From assembly GCA_902611175.1 (NCBI GenBank), contig CACLYQ010000006.1, positions 1 through 47,898 of the forward strand: a stretch of DNA of 47,898 bases, read 5' to 3'. The notes beneath the pieces are model-generated. The model made no database searches, was not told the origin of the DNA, and saw only the letters and a list, made by a program, of their open reading frames with translations. The first letter of the stretch is position 1. Each line of letters opens with the position of its first letter. The DNA is from an uncultured Pelagibacteraceae bacterium (GTDB lineage: Bacteria > Pseudomonadota > Alphaproteobacteria > Pelagibacterales > Pelagibacteraceae). Made by a program: the position numbers and the translations under genes. Positions 28,265 through 39,216 of this stretch are shown here, in pieces.

Positions 28265-31001
28265 TTAAATTAAGATGTCCATGCCTTTCACAACTTGACT
28301 CAAAAATTTTCCAACAAACTGGGCATTTTGTTCCCCGAGCTTTTTTTGCAACTACATCAATATTATTTTTTAAATTTTCTTCTTTAATTACAGAAGCAGA
28401 TGAAGTTATACAAATTTCAGCAAAATTTATACTTTTTGCTTTATCATAAAATTCTTTATTTAACTTTATCTCAATCATTGCCTCTAAACTTGAGCCAATT
28501 GATTTTTCAGCTCTCATGTTCTCAATTGAAATATTTGCTATATCTCTAATTTTTTTAACATATTCCCAATCTGAACTTATTTCTTCATTGTTCCAAGAAT
28601 TTGGTACTGAAACAAAATTTTGTAAATGTATGCTTTGGCTGTCTTCTTCTTTTTTAACCAATTGATAAATTTCTTCTGTTGTAAATGATAATATTGGTGC
28701 AAACCATTTAAGGAGACACTGTAAAATAATATTTAAAAGAGTTATGCAGTTCTTTCTTTTATTGGAATTTAAAGCCTCACAATACAAAGTATCTTTCCTG
28801 ATATCGAAATAAAAAGCAGAAAGCTCAACTGTACAAAAATTTAGTAACTCTTTGTACAAATTATGAAAATTATAAACTTTAAAATTGTTTTTAAAATTTT
28901 CATTTATTACATAAATTCTGTGTAGCATAAATTTTTCTAGCGAGTCAAAATTTTCAAATTTAACATTTTCAAAATCAAGATTTTCATGTTGATCTTGGAT
29001 ATTCCCCAAAAGATATCTAAACGTATTTCTAATTTTTCTATATGACTCTGCATGTTGATCTAGAATTGAATAATCAATTCTAAGATCCTCAGCATAATTT
29101 GAGGAAGCAACCCAAATCCTAAGTATATCAGCTCCGTATTTTTTAAGTATATCTTGTGGAGCAATTACGTTACCTGTTGATTTTGACATTTTTAGACCTT
29201 TTCCGTCTACGACAAAACCATGAGAAAGAATACTTTCAAATGGAGCAACACCTCTTGTTCCGCATGACTCTAATAATGAAGAATGAAACCATCCTCTATG
29301 TTGATCTGAACCCTCTAAATACATAGATGCTGGCCATTTTAGGTCATCTCTTTTTTCTAAGACAAAAGAATGAGTGGACCCACTATCAAACCAAACTTCA
29401 ACTATATCCGATAGTTTTTCATAATCTTGCGCTTTATATTTATCTCCAAGAAAAACCTGATAATCTTCATTAAACCAACAATCAGAACCTTCTTTTTCGT
29501 AAATTTTTGCAATATTTTCAAAAACTTCATCATCAACTAAAACATCTCCTGTTTTTTTTGAAATAAAAATCGGTAGCGGCACACCCCAAACTCTCTGTCT
29601 TGATACACACCAATCAGGTCTAGTTTCAATCATTGATTTTATTCTTTCTTTTCCTTTTGAAGGATAAAAATCTGTATTATCGATGGCTTTTAATGCTTTA
29701 TCTCTTAATCCATGGCTTTCCATAGAAATAAACCATTGTGGTGTTGCTCTATGAACCAATGGAGCTTTTGATCTCCAAGAATGGGGGTAAGAGTGAGTAA
29801 GTTTTCCATTTGTAACCAAATTTTTTTGTTCATTTAATTTTTCAATAATTAAACTATTGGCCTTAAAAATATGTAAACCTTCAAAATGTTTTATTTCATT
29901 TGTATATTTTCCATCACCATCAACTGTTTCAATTGCTTTAATATTATTATTTAAACATAGATTGAAATCATCTGGTCCATGACTAGGGGCGCAGTGCACG
30001 ATACCAGTACCTTGTTCAGTAGTAACAAAATTAGCCTCGAGCATTGGTATATCATAATCATATTCCATTTTAGAAAATGGATGACTACAAACTGTTCCTT
30101 TGAATTCTTTTCCCAAAAATTCATTTAAAACTTTGATATTTTCTATAGAGGTATCTTTTTTAAAAGATTCTAATAAATCTTTTGCAATTACAATTTTTCT
30201 ATTAACAAAATTTTTGTTGTCGTTTATTTCAATCAAAATATATTTTAGTCCAGCATTGTAAGCTAAAGCTTTGTTTGCAGGAATAGTCCATGGAGTTGTC
30301 GTCCAAATTATTACATCAGCTCCTTTAATTATATCTAAATTTGAATTTTTCACATTGAATGCTGCATAAATTGTATCTGAAATATGATCCATATATTCAA
30401 CTTCAGCATCCGCTAAAGCTGTTTTTTCAACAGTTGACCAAAGAACTGGCTTGTAACCTCTATAAAGGCTTCCTTCTTTAAGAAATTTTCCAAGCTCTCT
30501 AACTATTTGAGCTTCAGCATCAAATGACATTGTTGAATAGTAATTTTCCCAATCACCGATTACCCCAAGTCTTGTAAATTCTCCCTTATGGACGTTTATC
30601 CATTTATTTGCAAATTCTCTACATTCTTTTCTGAATTCAATAATTGGAACATCATTTTTATTTTTTTTATTCTTTTTGTACTGTTCTTCAATTTTCCACT
30701 CAATAGGCAAACCATGGCAATCCCATCCAGGAACATAAACTGAGTCTTTACCATCCATTTGATGAAATTTTGTAATTATGTCTTTTAAGATTTTATTTAA
30801 GGCAGTACCCATATGAATATTTCCATTTGCATATGGAGGCCCATCATGAAGTACAAATTTTTCTTGCCCTTTACTTTTTTGTCTTAACAAATTGTAAAGG
30901 TCAATTTTCTTCCAAAATTCTATGTAATTTGGCTCCTTGTTTGGCAAATTTGCCTTCATTGAGAATTTTGTTTTAGGTAAATTTATATGTTCCTTGCTCA
31001 T
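28254..31001 (-). CDS. ileS: Isoleucyl-tRNA synthetase, HMGT in place of HIGH
   Basis: Class I synthetase charging isoleucine. The 915-aa enzyme shows HDGPPYANGNIHMGTALNK near residues 53-71, the WDCHGLPIEWK block, the editing domain (TTPWTIPANKAL and HCAPSHGPDD), SDQHRGWFHSSLLES and the KMSKSTGN loop near residue 600. The second His of the HIGH box is Thr (HMGT, codons at 30804-30815). The C-terminal zinc-like motif CPVCW…C…H is shortened and the protein ends soon after. Both may be lineage traits. It is the sole isoleucine enzyme in view and is surely functional. Confidence 0.97.
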   Translation of the reverse strand: MSKEHINLPKTKFSMKANLPNKEPNYIEFWKKIDLYNLLRQKSKGQEKFVLHDGPPYANGNIHMGTALNKILKDIITKFHQMDGKDSVYVPGWDCHGLPIEWKIEEQYKKNKKNKNDVPIIEFRKECREFANKWINVHKGEFTRLGVIGDWENYYSTMSFDAEAQIVRELGKFLKEGSLYRGYKPVLWSTVEKTALADAEVEYMDHISDTIYAAFNVKNSNLDIIKGADVIIWTTTPWTIPANKALAYNAGLKYILIEINDNKNFVNRKIVIAKDLLESFKKDTSIENIKVLNEFLGKEFKGTVCSHPFSKMEYDYDIPMLEANFVTTEQGTGIVHCAPSHGPDDFNLCLNNNIKAIETVDGDGKYTNEIKHFEGLHIFKANSLIIEKLNEQKNLVTNGKLTHSYPHSWRSKAPLVHRATPQWFISMESHGLRDKALKAIDNTDFYPSKGKERIKSMIETRPDWCVSRQRVWGVPLPIFISKKTGDVLVDDEVFENIAKIYEKEGSDCWFNEDYQVFLGDKYKAQDYEKLSDIVEVWFDSGSTHSFVLEKRDDLKWPASMYLEGSDQHRGWFHSSLLESCGTRGVAPFESILSHGFVVDGKGLKMSKSTGNVIAPQDILKKYGADILRIWVASSNYAEDLRIDYSILDQHAESYRKIRNTFRYLLGNIQDQHENLDFENVKFENFDSLEKFMLHRIYVINENFKNNFKVYNFHNLYKELLNFCTVELSAFYFDIRKDTLYCEALNSNKRKNCITLLNIILQCLLKWFAPILSFTTEEIYQLVKKEEDSQSIHLQNFVSVPNSWNNEEISSDWEYVKKIRDIANISIENMRAEKSIGSSLEAMIEIKLNKEFYDKAKSINFAEICITSSASVIKEENLKNNIDVVAKKARGTKCPVCWKIFESSCERHGHLNLNGQ

Positions 31002-31007
31002 GAAATT

Positions 31008-31934
31008 TTATCTTTTGGCAACTTTGATATCTTTTTTTATTTGTTTTTTCAAAGCATCAATATTTTTAAATTTTGTTTCTCCTCTAATAAATTTTGTAAA
31101 ATTAATAGTTAGATTTTTATTATAAAGATTTCCAGAAAATTTAAATAAATTTACCTCTAATAATAATTTTTTTTGATTAAAAGTAGGTCTATACCCAATA
31201 TTTGCTATTCCTTTGATCTTTCTTCTATTTTTTTCGATATAAACATCAACTGCATAAACTCCTACTTTTGGTATTACGTAATTTTTTATATTTATGTTGC
31301 ATGTAGGAAAGCCAATTTTTCTTCCCATCATTCTACCCTTTTCTACAACACCTTCTATTGACCAATTTCTTGATAAAAGTTGATTTGCAATTTTTAAATT
31401 GCCATTTTCAATTAATTTTCTAATTAATGTTGAGGAAATAATTTTATTTTTTTTATATAACGGTTTTGGATTAATTAATTTGTAATTATATTTTTTTTGA
31501 AATCTTTTTAATAAATTTACGTCCCCCTCTCTTCTATTTCCAAATCTAAAATTATTACTAACAAAAATGTAACTTGCACTTAACTTTTTGCATAAAATAT
31601 TTTTAATAAAATTATGGCAAGATATTTTGGAGAATTTTTTATCAAATTTTTTATTTATTAGAAAATCTACGTTATAATCACTAAAATATCTGCTCTTTTG
31701 ATTAAGATTTGAAAGTCGATAATTCGTAATACTTTTATCAAAATACATTTTTGGTATTGGATCAAAAGTCACTACTCCAATTTTTGAATCATATTTTTTT
31801 TTATATTTTTTTGCCTCTTTAAATAATCTTTGGTGGCCTAAGTGTAAGCCATCAAAATTACCAATTAATATCATGGCATTTTGATGTTTTCTTAAAATCT
31901 TGAAATTTTTGTAAATTTTAATTTTGTTCACCAT
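31008..31934 (-). CDS. ribF: Bifunctional riboflavin kinase / FAD synthetase RibF
   Basis: Makes FMN from riboflavin and FAD from FMN. The N-terminal adenylyltransferase carries ILIGNFDGLHLGHQRLF (about 22-38) and a later SSTLIRKLI; the C-terminal kinase has GRMMGRKIGFPTCNI and IANIGYRPTF. The length of 308 aa is normal. It overlaps the upstream HAD gene by seven bases and is followed by ileS after six. FAD is the cofactor of CrtI and probably CrtY in this window. Confidence 0.95.
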   Translation of the reverse strand: MVNKIKIYKNFKILRKHQNAMILIGNFDGLHLGHQRLFKEAKKYKKKYDSKIGVVTFDPIPKMYFDKSITNYRLSNLNQKSRYFSDYNVDFLINKKFDKKFSKISCHNFIKNILCKKLSASYIFVSNNFRFGNRREGDVNLLKRFQKKYNYKLINPKPLYKKNKIISSTLIRKLIENGNLKIANQLLSRNWSIEGVVEKGRMMGRKIGFPTCNINIKNYVIPKVGVYAVDVYIEKNRRKIKGIANIGYRPTFNQKKLLLEVNLFKFSGNLYNKNLTINFTKFIRGETKFKNIDALKKQIKKDIKVAKR

Positions 31935-32743
31935 TTTAATTTTGTTTGAGTGTAATTTACGCTCACTCCATATTTTTTTTCTAATTTATCAATTTTATGA
32001 ATACTTAATTCTTTTTTATGTATACCACTCGTTATTAACAAATTATCAAAATTTTGAATATTAGCTCCTTTTATATCTGTGTTCATATTATCTCCGATAC
32101 ATAAAACATTTTTACCATTTATGTTAGCAGATAAATTATAAACAGGGGGATAAGGTTTTCCAAAGTAAATTACTTTTCCACCAATTTCCTCAAATATTTT
32201 TGCAACTGACCCAGCACAAAACTCCCTAACATCTCCCCTATCAACAATTAAATCTGGATTAGTACACACAAATTTTTTATTTGAAAATTTTTCAAGTAAA
32301 TCTTTATAATAATCAAGTTTTGTATCATGATCTTCAAATAAACCTGTGCAAATAAAATATTCAGCTTGATTAATATTGTTAATTTTATTTTGTTCAAATC
32401 TTTTAAATAAATCAAAATCTCTTTGTGGTCCTATGTGATAAAATTTTGAATTTAGAAAATTGTCCATTAAATATTTTAATGAAGCCTCTCCAGAGGTGTA
32501 TACATCTTCATAAAATTTTTTAAGACCCATTTTTTTTAAAAAATCAATAACTGTAGAATTTGGACGTGGTGCATTGGTAAGTAATACAAATTCTTTGTTA
32601 TTTTTTTTTAAATTTTCCAATACTTCAATAGAGTCCTCAAAAATTTGTAATCCGTTGTGGATTACTCCCCATATGTCGATAAAAAATAATTCGTAACTGT
32701 TTAATTTAGATCTTAATCCATCTTTGTCTAAGTTTTGGGGCAT
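31928..32743 (-). CDS. HAD-superfamily class IIA hydrolase, NagD-like
   Basis: A 271-aa phosphatase-like HAD protein. The nucleophile motif is FFIDIWGVIHNG (about 20-31), motif II LLTNAPRPNS (about 54-63), Lys in YFGKPYP and the acidic motif CIGDNMNTDIKGA. The family (TIGR01459 type) is common in alphaproteobacteria, with an unknown sugar- or nucleotide-phosphate substrate. It is first in the ribF-ileS-lspA operon, divergent from groES with a 122-base gap that holds the heat-shock promoter. A role near flavin metabolism, such as removing phosphate from a riboflavin precursor, is a guess from context only. Confidence 0.88.
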   Translation of the reverse strand: MPQNLDKDGLRSKLNSYELFFIDIWGVIHNGLQIFEDSIEVLENLKKNNKEFVLLTNAPRPNSTVIDFLKKMGLKKFYEDVYTSGEASLKYLMDNFLNSKFYHIGPQRDFDLFKRFEQNKINNINQAEYFICTGLFEDHDTKLDYYKDLLEKFSNKKFVCTNPDLIVDRGDVREFCAGSVAKIFEEIGGKVIYFGKPYPPVYNLSANINGKNVLCIGDNMNTDIKGANIQNFDNLLITSGIHKKELSIHKIDKLEKKYGVSVNYTQTKLKW

Positions 32744-32754
32744 ACTTGAGGTAT

Positions 32755-32770
32755 AGCTTAAAAATAAGCT
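32755..32770. repeat. Short inverted repeat in the HAD-groES gap
   Basis: AGCTTA-AAAA-TAAGCT forms a perfect six-base palindrome with a four-base loop. It lies just upstream of the HAD gene start and 41 bases from the groES -35 box. It could be an operator or chance; it is not the CIRCE element. Confidence 0.45.
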
Positions 32771-32810
32771 TAATTCTTGAGTTTTTTAGACCATAATTTT
32801 TATACAAGAT

Positions 32811-32839
32811 CTTGAAAATTATTAAATATGTCTCTATAT
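32811..32839 (+). promoter_or_regulatory. Heat-shock (sigma-32 type) promoter of groESL
   Basis: CTTGAA at 32811-32816 and TCTATAT at 32833-32839 are 16 bases apart. This closely fits the alphaproteobacterial sigma-32 consensus (CTTGAA, then C-Y-TATNT). The groES ATG follows at 32866, with AAGGAG at 32853-32858. The location upstream of a chaperonin operon makes the assignment strong. Confidence 0.75.
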
Positions 32840-32865
32840 GACTGCTTATTTAAAGGAGAATTCGT

Positions 32866-33159
32866 ATGAAGTTTAAACCGTTACATGACCGTGTTTTAAT
32901 AGAAGTTTTAGATAGCAGCGAAAAAACTGCTGGTGGCATTATTATTCCAGATACAGCTCAAGAAAAACCCCAAGAAGGTAAAGTTGTTGCTGTAGGAGGA
33001 GGTGCAAAAACTGAAGATGGAAAACTAATACCTATGGATGTTAAAGTAGGAGATAAAGTTTTATTCGGCAAATGGTCAGGAACAGAAGTTAAAATTGATG
33101 GTAAAGAGTACAGCATAATGAAGGAATCTGACATTATGGGTATTGCAACCGGTAAATAA
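32866..33159 (+). CDS. groES: Co-chaperonin GroES
   Basis: Lid of the chaperonin cage. The 97-aa protein has the opening [23 protein letters not shown], the mobile loop around 16-32, and the C-terminal strands [20 protein letters not shown]. The strong AAGGAG ribosome site and a sigma-32-like promoter precede it. It is followed after 19 bases by groEL. Confidence 0.98.
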   Translation: MKFKPLHDRVLIEVLDSSEKTAGGIIIPDTAQEKPQEGKVVAVGGGAKTEDGKLIPMDVKVGDKVLFGKWSGTEVKIDGKEYSIMKESDIMGIATGK

Positions 33160-33166
33160 ATAATAA

Positions 33167-34834
<1,668 letters not shown>

Positions 34835-34873
34835 TCCCTTCACTTCAAATCATCTAGTTTTCTAGAAAAATTT

Positions 34874-34903
34874 AAAACCCCCGTTTTTAGGGGGTTTTTT
34901 TTT
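34874..34903 (+). terminator. Rho-independent terminator after groEL
   Basis: AAAACCCCC (34874-34882) pairs with GGGGGTTTT (34890-34898) around a seven-base loop, and the T run continues to 34903. It is the clearest intrinsic terminator in the window and separates groESL from the exported PEBP-like gene. Confidence 0.93.
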
Positions 34904-34938
34904 AGTGAATTATCTAAAAATAATAATAAATTAAAAAA

Positions 34939-35334
34939 ATGAAACTATTAATAAAATCAATAATTTTATTGTTCTTATTTTCTATTCCAATCTTAGCTAA
35001 TGAATTTTCATTTAATTTTGAATGGGGAAACTTAAAAAGCTGTACATCTGGTAAACCAAATAAAGTTTCTAATCCAATCTTTGAACTTAAAAATGTACCA
35101 GATGGAACAAAAGAACTAAGATTTAAAATGAAGGATAAAGACGTTCCAGGATATAACCATGGTGGTGGCAAAATTAAGGATTATAATGGAGATCAAACTA
35201 TTCAACCTGGTGCCTTTAAATATAAGAGCCCATGTCCTCCCGATGGTTCTCATACATATGAGTGGACTATAACTGCTATTGGAGACAAGAAAAAAAAGCT
35301 TGGTAAAGCAAAAGCAACCAAAAAATATCCTTAG
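34939..35334 (+). CDS. Exported PEBP-like (YbhB/YbcL family) protein
   Basis: A 131-aa protein with a signal peptide (about 1-20, cut after ILA). Residues that recall the phosphatidylethanolamine-binding fold are the LKNVPDGTKELRF strand, a DKDVPGYNHGGG loop standing where the family has D-P-D-A-P…H, and SPCPPDGSHTYEWTITAI, the ligand-site strand. It is shorter than the usual 150-180 residues. The family binds small anions or lipids; the cargo is unknown. It lies alone between the groEL terminator and typA, on the same strand. Confidence 0.75.
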   Translation: MKLLIKSIILLFLFSIPILANEFSFNFEWGNLKSCTSGKPNKVSNPIFELKNVPDGTKELRFKMKDKDVPGYNHGGGKIKDYNGDQTIQPGAFKYKSPCPPDGSHTYEWTITAIGDKKKKLGKAKATKKYP

Positions 35335-35383
35335 TACTTCGATTCCCTCAAGAATTTTGATTAATTAGTAAGATATATATTTG

Positions 35384-35389
35384 TATAAT
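35384..35389 (+). promoter_or_regulatory. Possible -10 box upstream of typA
   Basis: TATAAT stands in the 127-base gap before typA, 73 bases from the start. No well-spaced -35 box is clear, so this is only a candidate. The rest of the gap, 35335-35461, shows no gene. Confidence 0.3.
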
Positions 35390-35461
35390 TTCTATATTTG
35401 TTGAAAAATATAAATATTTAACTGTTTTCAAATCAAAAAATTAATATATAAGAACGCGCAA

Positions 35462-37288
35462 ATGACAACATCTATACGTAACATCACTATAATTGCCCAC
35501 GTTGATCATGGTAAAACAACTTTGATCGACAACTTGATGAAACAGAGTGGTTCTTTTAGAGAAAATGAAGTTGTTGATGAAAGATTGATGGATTCTGGTG
35601 AGCTTGAAAAGGAAAGAGGTATTACAATTCTTGCCAAACCAGCTTCGATAAATTGGAAAGATTCTAGAATTAATATTATTGATACACCTGGACACAGAGA
35701 TTTTGCTGCAGAAGTTGAAAGAGTTCTTAGCATGGCTGATGGTGCATTATTGTTAATAGATTCAGCCGAAGGGGTAATGCCTCAGACCAAATTTGTATTA
35801 GCTAAAGCACTTAAACAAGGCCTTAAACCAATAGTAGTTATTAATAAATTAGACAAAGCTGACCAAAGGGCTGATGAAGTTTTAAATGAGACCTTTGACT
35901 TATTTGTCAGCTTAGATGCCAACGAGGAGCAATTAGACTTTCCAGTTATTTACGCAAGCGGAAGATCTGGCTGGGCATCTAAAGAAATAGATGGTCCAAG
36001 AGATAATCTAAATCCGTTATTAGATCTAGTAATAGATCATGTTAAGCCAGCAGAATTTGACAAGTCCAAGCCTTTTGCAATGCTTTCGACTCTTTTATAT
36101 GCGGACAGTTTTTTGGGTAGAAGTTTAGTTGGTAGAATTTCTCAAGGTACCGCAAAAGCAAATCAAAAAATCAAGGCAATTAATCTTGATGGAGAAAAAG
36201 TTGATGAGGGACGATTGACAAAAATATTTAGATATGAAGGGACTAAAAAAGTACCAATAGAAGTTGGCGAAGCTGGAGATATTGTAGTTATCGCTGGATT
36301 GGAAAAAGCAAATGTTGCTGATACCATATGTGATACTGAGGTAGATACACCGATCCAGGCAACTCCAATTGACCCTCCAACAATGTCTATTAAGATTACA
36401 GTGAATAGTTCCCCATTAGCAGGAACTGAAGGTAAAAAACTTACAAGCACTCAAATAAGAGAGAGGTTGATACAGGAAGCTCAAAATAATGTAGGAATTT
36501 CTTTTTCAGAAAATGATAACAAAGACTCCTTTGAAATAAGTGGAAGAGGTGAATTGATGTTAGAAATATTGTTAACACAAATGAGACGTGAAGGATTTGA
36601 AATGACAGTAAGCCCTCCTAGAGTTTTATTTCAAAAAAATGAAAATGGTGAAAAATTAGAACCTATTGAAGAAATTACTATGGATCTTGACGAAGAGTTC
36701 TCTTCTAAAGTTATAGACTCCATGAATAAAAGGAAAGGAAAATTAAGAGATCTTAAAGACACTGGAAAAAATAAAAAACGATTAATTTTTCATGCACCAA
36801 CTAGAGGTTTAATGGGATACACCAGTAGATTTCTTACTCTAACTAAAGGAACAGGGGTAATAAACAGAATATTCCATTCTTATGGAAAATTTGAGGGAGA
36901 TATGGAAGGAAGAAGAAATGGTGCATTAATTTCTATGGAACAAGGAAAAGCAGTAGCATTTGCAATTTATAATCTGCAGGCAAGGGGAGAAATGTTTGTT
37001 ACTCATAACGATCCAGTTTATTCGGGTATGATTGTAGGATTGTCACCTAAACCTGGTGATATGATTATAAATGTCATGAAAGGTAAAAAACTTACAAATA
37101 TGAGGACACAAGGAACAGATGAAAATGTTGTTTTAACTCCCGTAAGAAAGATGTCTATTGCTGAACAATTGAGCATGTTAAATTCTGATGAAGCACTAGA
37201 AATTACGCCAAATTCATGCAGATTAAGGAAAGCTGTGCTTGATCCTAACGAGAGAAAAAAGCTCTCTAAATTATCAGAAGCTTCTTAA
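35462..37288 (+). CDS. typA: Ribosome-associated GTPase TypA/BipA
   Basis: Translational GTPase that helps late ribosome assembly under stress. The G motifs are AHVDHGKTTL (13-22), the switch RGITI, DTPGH (about 76-80) and NKLD (about 130-133). The EF-G-like domains follow, with the SGRGELMLEILLTQMRREGFE block and the TypA-specific C-terminus (VRKMSIAEQLSMLNSDEALEITP region). The 608-aa length is normal. Seven bases separate its stop from the convergent membrane-protein gene. Confidence 0.97.
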   Translation: MTTSIRNITIIAHVDHGKTTLIDNLMKQSGSFRENEVVDERLMDSGELEKERGITILAKPASINWKDSRINIIDTPGHRDFAAEVERVLSMADGALLLIDSAEGVMPQTKFVLAKALKQGLKPIVVINKLDKADQRADEVLNETFDLFVSLDANEEQLDFPVIYASGRSGWASKEIDGPRDNLNPLLDLVIDHVKPAEFDKSKPFAMLSTLLYADSFLGRSLVGRISQGTAKANQKIKAINLDGEKVDEGRLTKIFRYEGTKKVPIEVGEAGDIVVIAGLEKANVADTICDTEVDTPIQATPIDPPTMSIKITVNSSPLAGTEGKKLTSTQIRERLIQEAQNNVGISFSENDNKDSFEISGRGELMLEILLTQMRREGFEMTVSPPRVLFQKNENGEKLEPIEEITMDLDEEFSSKVIDSMNKRKGKLRDLKDTGKNKKRLIFHAPTRGLMGYTSRFLTLTKGTGVINRIFHSYGKFEGDMEGRRNGALISMEQGKAVAFAIYNLQARGEMFVTHNDPVYSGMIVGLSPKPGDMIINVMKGKKLTNMRTQGTDENVVLTPVRKMSIAEQLSMLNSDEALEITPNSCRLRKAVLDPNERKKLSKLSEAS

Positions 37289-37295
37289 AAAATTA

Positions 37296-37751
37296 TTATT
37301 CAGATTTATTTTTAGTAAAAGGCAGCCACTTTTCAAATGCTGATTTACTAGGTCCGTCATATGGAATTGAGTAAGAGTTTGTTCTTGTCAATACTTCAAT
37401 ACCTTTAGAGAAAACAAAAATAAAAACTATAACAAAAACAATTGTCATGATTTTAAATGGATCAAAATTTTTTGTCTTAAAAACACTAACAGTTTTTGCT
37501 TCAGCTCTATGAAATTGTTTAAACGTATAATAAACAGCAAATATTAGACCTATATGAGCAACATATGTCCCTGCCCAACCAAATGCAAAAGTGGCATATG
37601 AAAATACATATAAACTAAATACTGTTGTCCATATAAAACTTAAAACTAATAATATTTGTAGTCTCACAGTTTTGGGAAGTGCTCTTAAATCATTTTTACT
37701 ATCGTCAAATAGTATATTCGCTGACTCTTTCATCCAATTTTTTATAGACAT
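37296..37751 (-). CDS. Membrane protein of unknown function
   Basis: The 151-aa product has a polar N-terminus (about 1-30, with KESANILFDDSKNDL), three hydrophobic helices (about 31-52, 60-77 and 101-119) and a polar end with SIPYDGPSKSAFEKWLPF. I recognise no family. It is followed upstream by another minus-strand membrane gene after a 60-base gap, so the two could share a transcript. Conserved-looking aromatic and charged residues in the tail suggest a real protein. Confidence 0.75.
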   Translation of the reverse strand: MSIKNWMKESANILFDDSKNDLRALPKTVRLQILLVLSFIWTTVFSLYVFSYATFAFGWAGTYVAHIGLIFAVYYTFKQFHRAEAKTVSVFKTKNFDPFKIMTIVFVIVFIFVFSKGIEVLTRTNSYSIPYDGPSKSAFEKWLPFTKNKSE

Positions 37752-37811
37752 ATTTTATATTTACAGTTTTTATTCAATATTAACAATCGACTAATTGTCC
37801 ACAAATAACAA

Positions 37812-38459
37812 TTACTTCGTAACTTTATCCACAATATATATTCCTAAAGCTACAGCAGGGCCTATCCCAAATGCAAATATTATAGTACCCAAACCAACAG
37901 TTCCTCCTAAATACCAACCAGATAAAACAGCTGAAATTTCCAAAGTAGCTCGAATTAAAGCAATAGGAAGTTGAGTTTTTTTTGTTAGACCTGTCATCAA
38001 TCCATCTCTAGGACCAGGACCTAAATTTGCAATTAAGTATATGCCACTTCCTAGACCGACAAGCAGAACAGAAAATACAGCAAGAATATATTTTGAAAAA
38101 GTAGTCAAAGGTGGATCAAAGAGAAAAAGTGTCAAATCGATTATAGCTGCTATAATTAAAATATTTAAAATAGTACCAATTCCTGGTTTTTGTTTTAGTG
38201 GAAACCAGATACCTAAAACAACAATGCTTATTATGAGTGTAGATAAACCAATCGAAATATTTAATATGTTTGATAAACCTTCTGCAAGAACAGACCATGG
38301 AGAATTACCAGTAGTGGAAACTAACAAAAGACCCTCTCCTAATCCAAACAAAGATAATCCAACACATAAGAGTATGAAAGTTGTAAATTTAGGTTTTAAA
38401 TTTAAGGGTTTTTCTGAACTCCAAGATTTTGAGGGAATATTTTTAATGGTTAAAAACAT
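37812..38459 (-). CDS. YczE/YitT-like integral membrane protein
   Basis: A 215-aa membrane protein with about five helices. The LFGLGEGLLLVSTTGNSPWSVLAEGLS segment (about 37-63) and LGPGPRDGLMTGLTKKTQLP (about 148-167) are the two internal copies of the motif seen in YczE/YyaS/YitT-type proteins. Function in the family is unknown, possibly transport. It is divergent from the DUF6134-like gene with a 79-base gap. Confidence 0.82.
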   Translation of the reverse strand: MFLTIKNIPSKSWSSEKPLNLKPKFTTFILLCVGLSLFGLGEGLLLVSTTGNSPWSVLAEGLSNILNISIGLSTLIISIVVLGIWFPLKQKPGIGTILNILIIAAIIDLTLFLFDPPLTTFSKYILAVFSVLLVGLGSGIYLIANLGPGPRDGLMTGLTKKTQLPIALIRATLEISAVLSGWYLGGTVGLGTIIFAFGIGPAVALGIYIVDKVTK

Positions 38460-38538
38460 AATTCTTAAGACTATTTATCTTTTAAACATAAAAATTCTAT
38501 ATAAAGTTCTAACAAGTTAATTAAAATAATATGAAATA

Positions 38539-39216
38539 ATGAGAAAATTCTTACTAATTTTATTGGTTTTATCTTCTCTCTTTTTGCAGGCACATACTGA
38601 TCATTATAAAAATTATTCAAACATAGAAATGGAAATTTTTAAAGATGATAAAAAAATTGGAGAAAGCATTTTTATATTTAAAAAAGAAGAAAATAAATTT
38701 ATTGTAAAAAATACAACTAATTTTGAAGTGAAATTATTGGGTGTTACAGTATTCTCTATAAATAGTAGAGGAACTGAAGAATATATTGGAGATCAATTAA
38801 TTTCATTTAATTCAAAAACATTACAAAATAATAAGAAAAAATATGTAAATTTAATTTTTGACGAAAAAAAAGAGAAGTTTGTAATTGATGGATCGTCATA
38901 TAAGGGTGAGGCGGATAAAGAAAATATAATCGGTAATTGGTGGAATCATAGAATTTTGCAAACCGAGACACAAATAAGTCCATTATCTGGAAGTGTAAAA
39001 AAACAAAACATAGAATTTTTAGGAAAGGAAAAAATTGAACTTTATAATAAAGAATATAATGTTGAACATTTTAGACTATTTTCTACTGACCCAAATCTAC
39101 CTGATGATAAAAAATTAAATTTTGAAATATGGTACGATAAGAAAAAAGCATTGATTATAAAAGTAGCTTATAAGAGAATGGGTCTATGGGAATATAGACT
39201 AAAAAAAATTCAATAA
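38539..39216 (+). CDS. Exported protein, DUF6134-like
   Basis: A 225-aa protein with a signal peptide (about 1-18). The mature part is beta-rich: ISNIEMEIFKDDKKIGES-type strands, an IGNWWNHRIL segment near 133-142, and a final strand IWYDKKKALIIKVAYKRMGLWEYRL. The pattern of an NWW motif in the middle and paired strands recalls the DUF6134/DUF3108 group of periplasmic proteins. Function is unknown. Its stop abuts the stop of the convergent tldE without a gap. Confidence 0.7.
   Translation: MRKFLLILLVLSSLFLQAHTDHYKNYSNIEMEIFKDDKKIGESIFIFKKEENKFIVKNTTNFEVKLLGVTVFSINSRGTEEYIGDQLISFNSKTLQNNKKKYVNLIFDEKKEKFVIDGSSYKGEADKENIIGNWWNHRILQTETQISPLSGSVKKQNIEFLGKEKIELYNKEYNVEHFRLFSTDPNLPDDKKLNFEIWYDKKKALIIKVAYKRMGLWEYRLKKIQ

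Noticed and set aside
32744-32865. CIRCE/HrcA operator before groESL
   Set aside because: The TTAGCACTC-N9-GAGTGCTAA sequence is absent; the palindrome at 32755-32770 does not match it.
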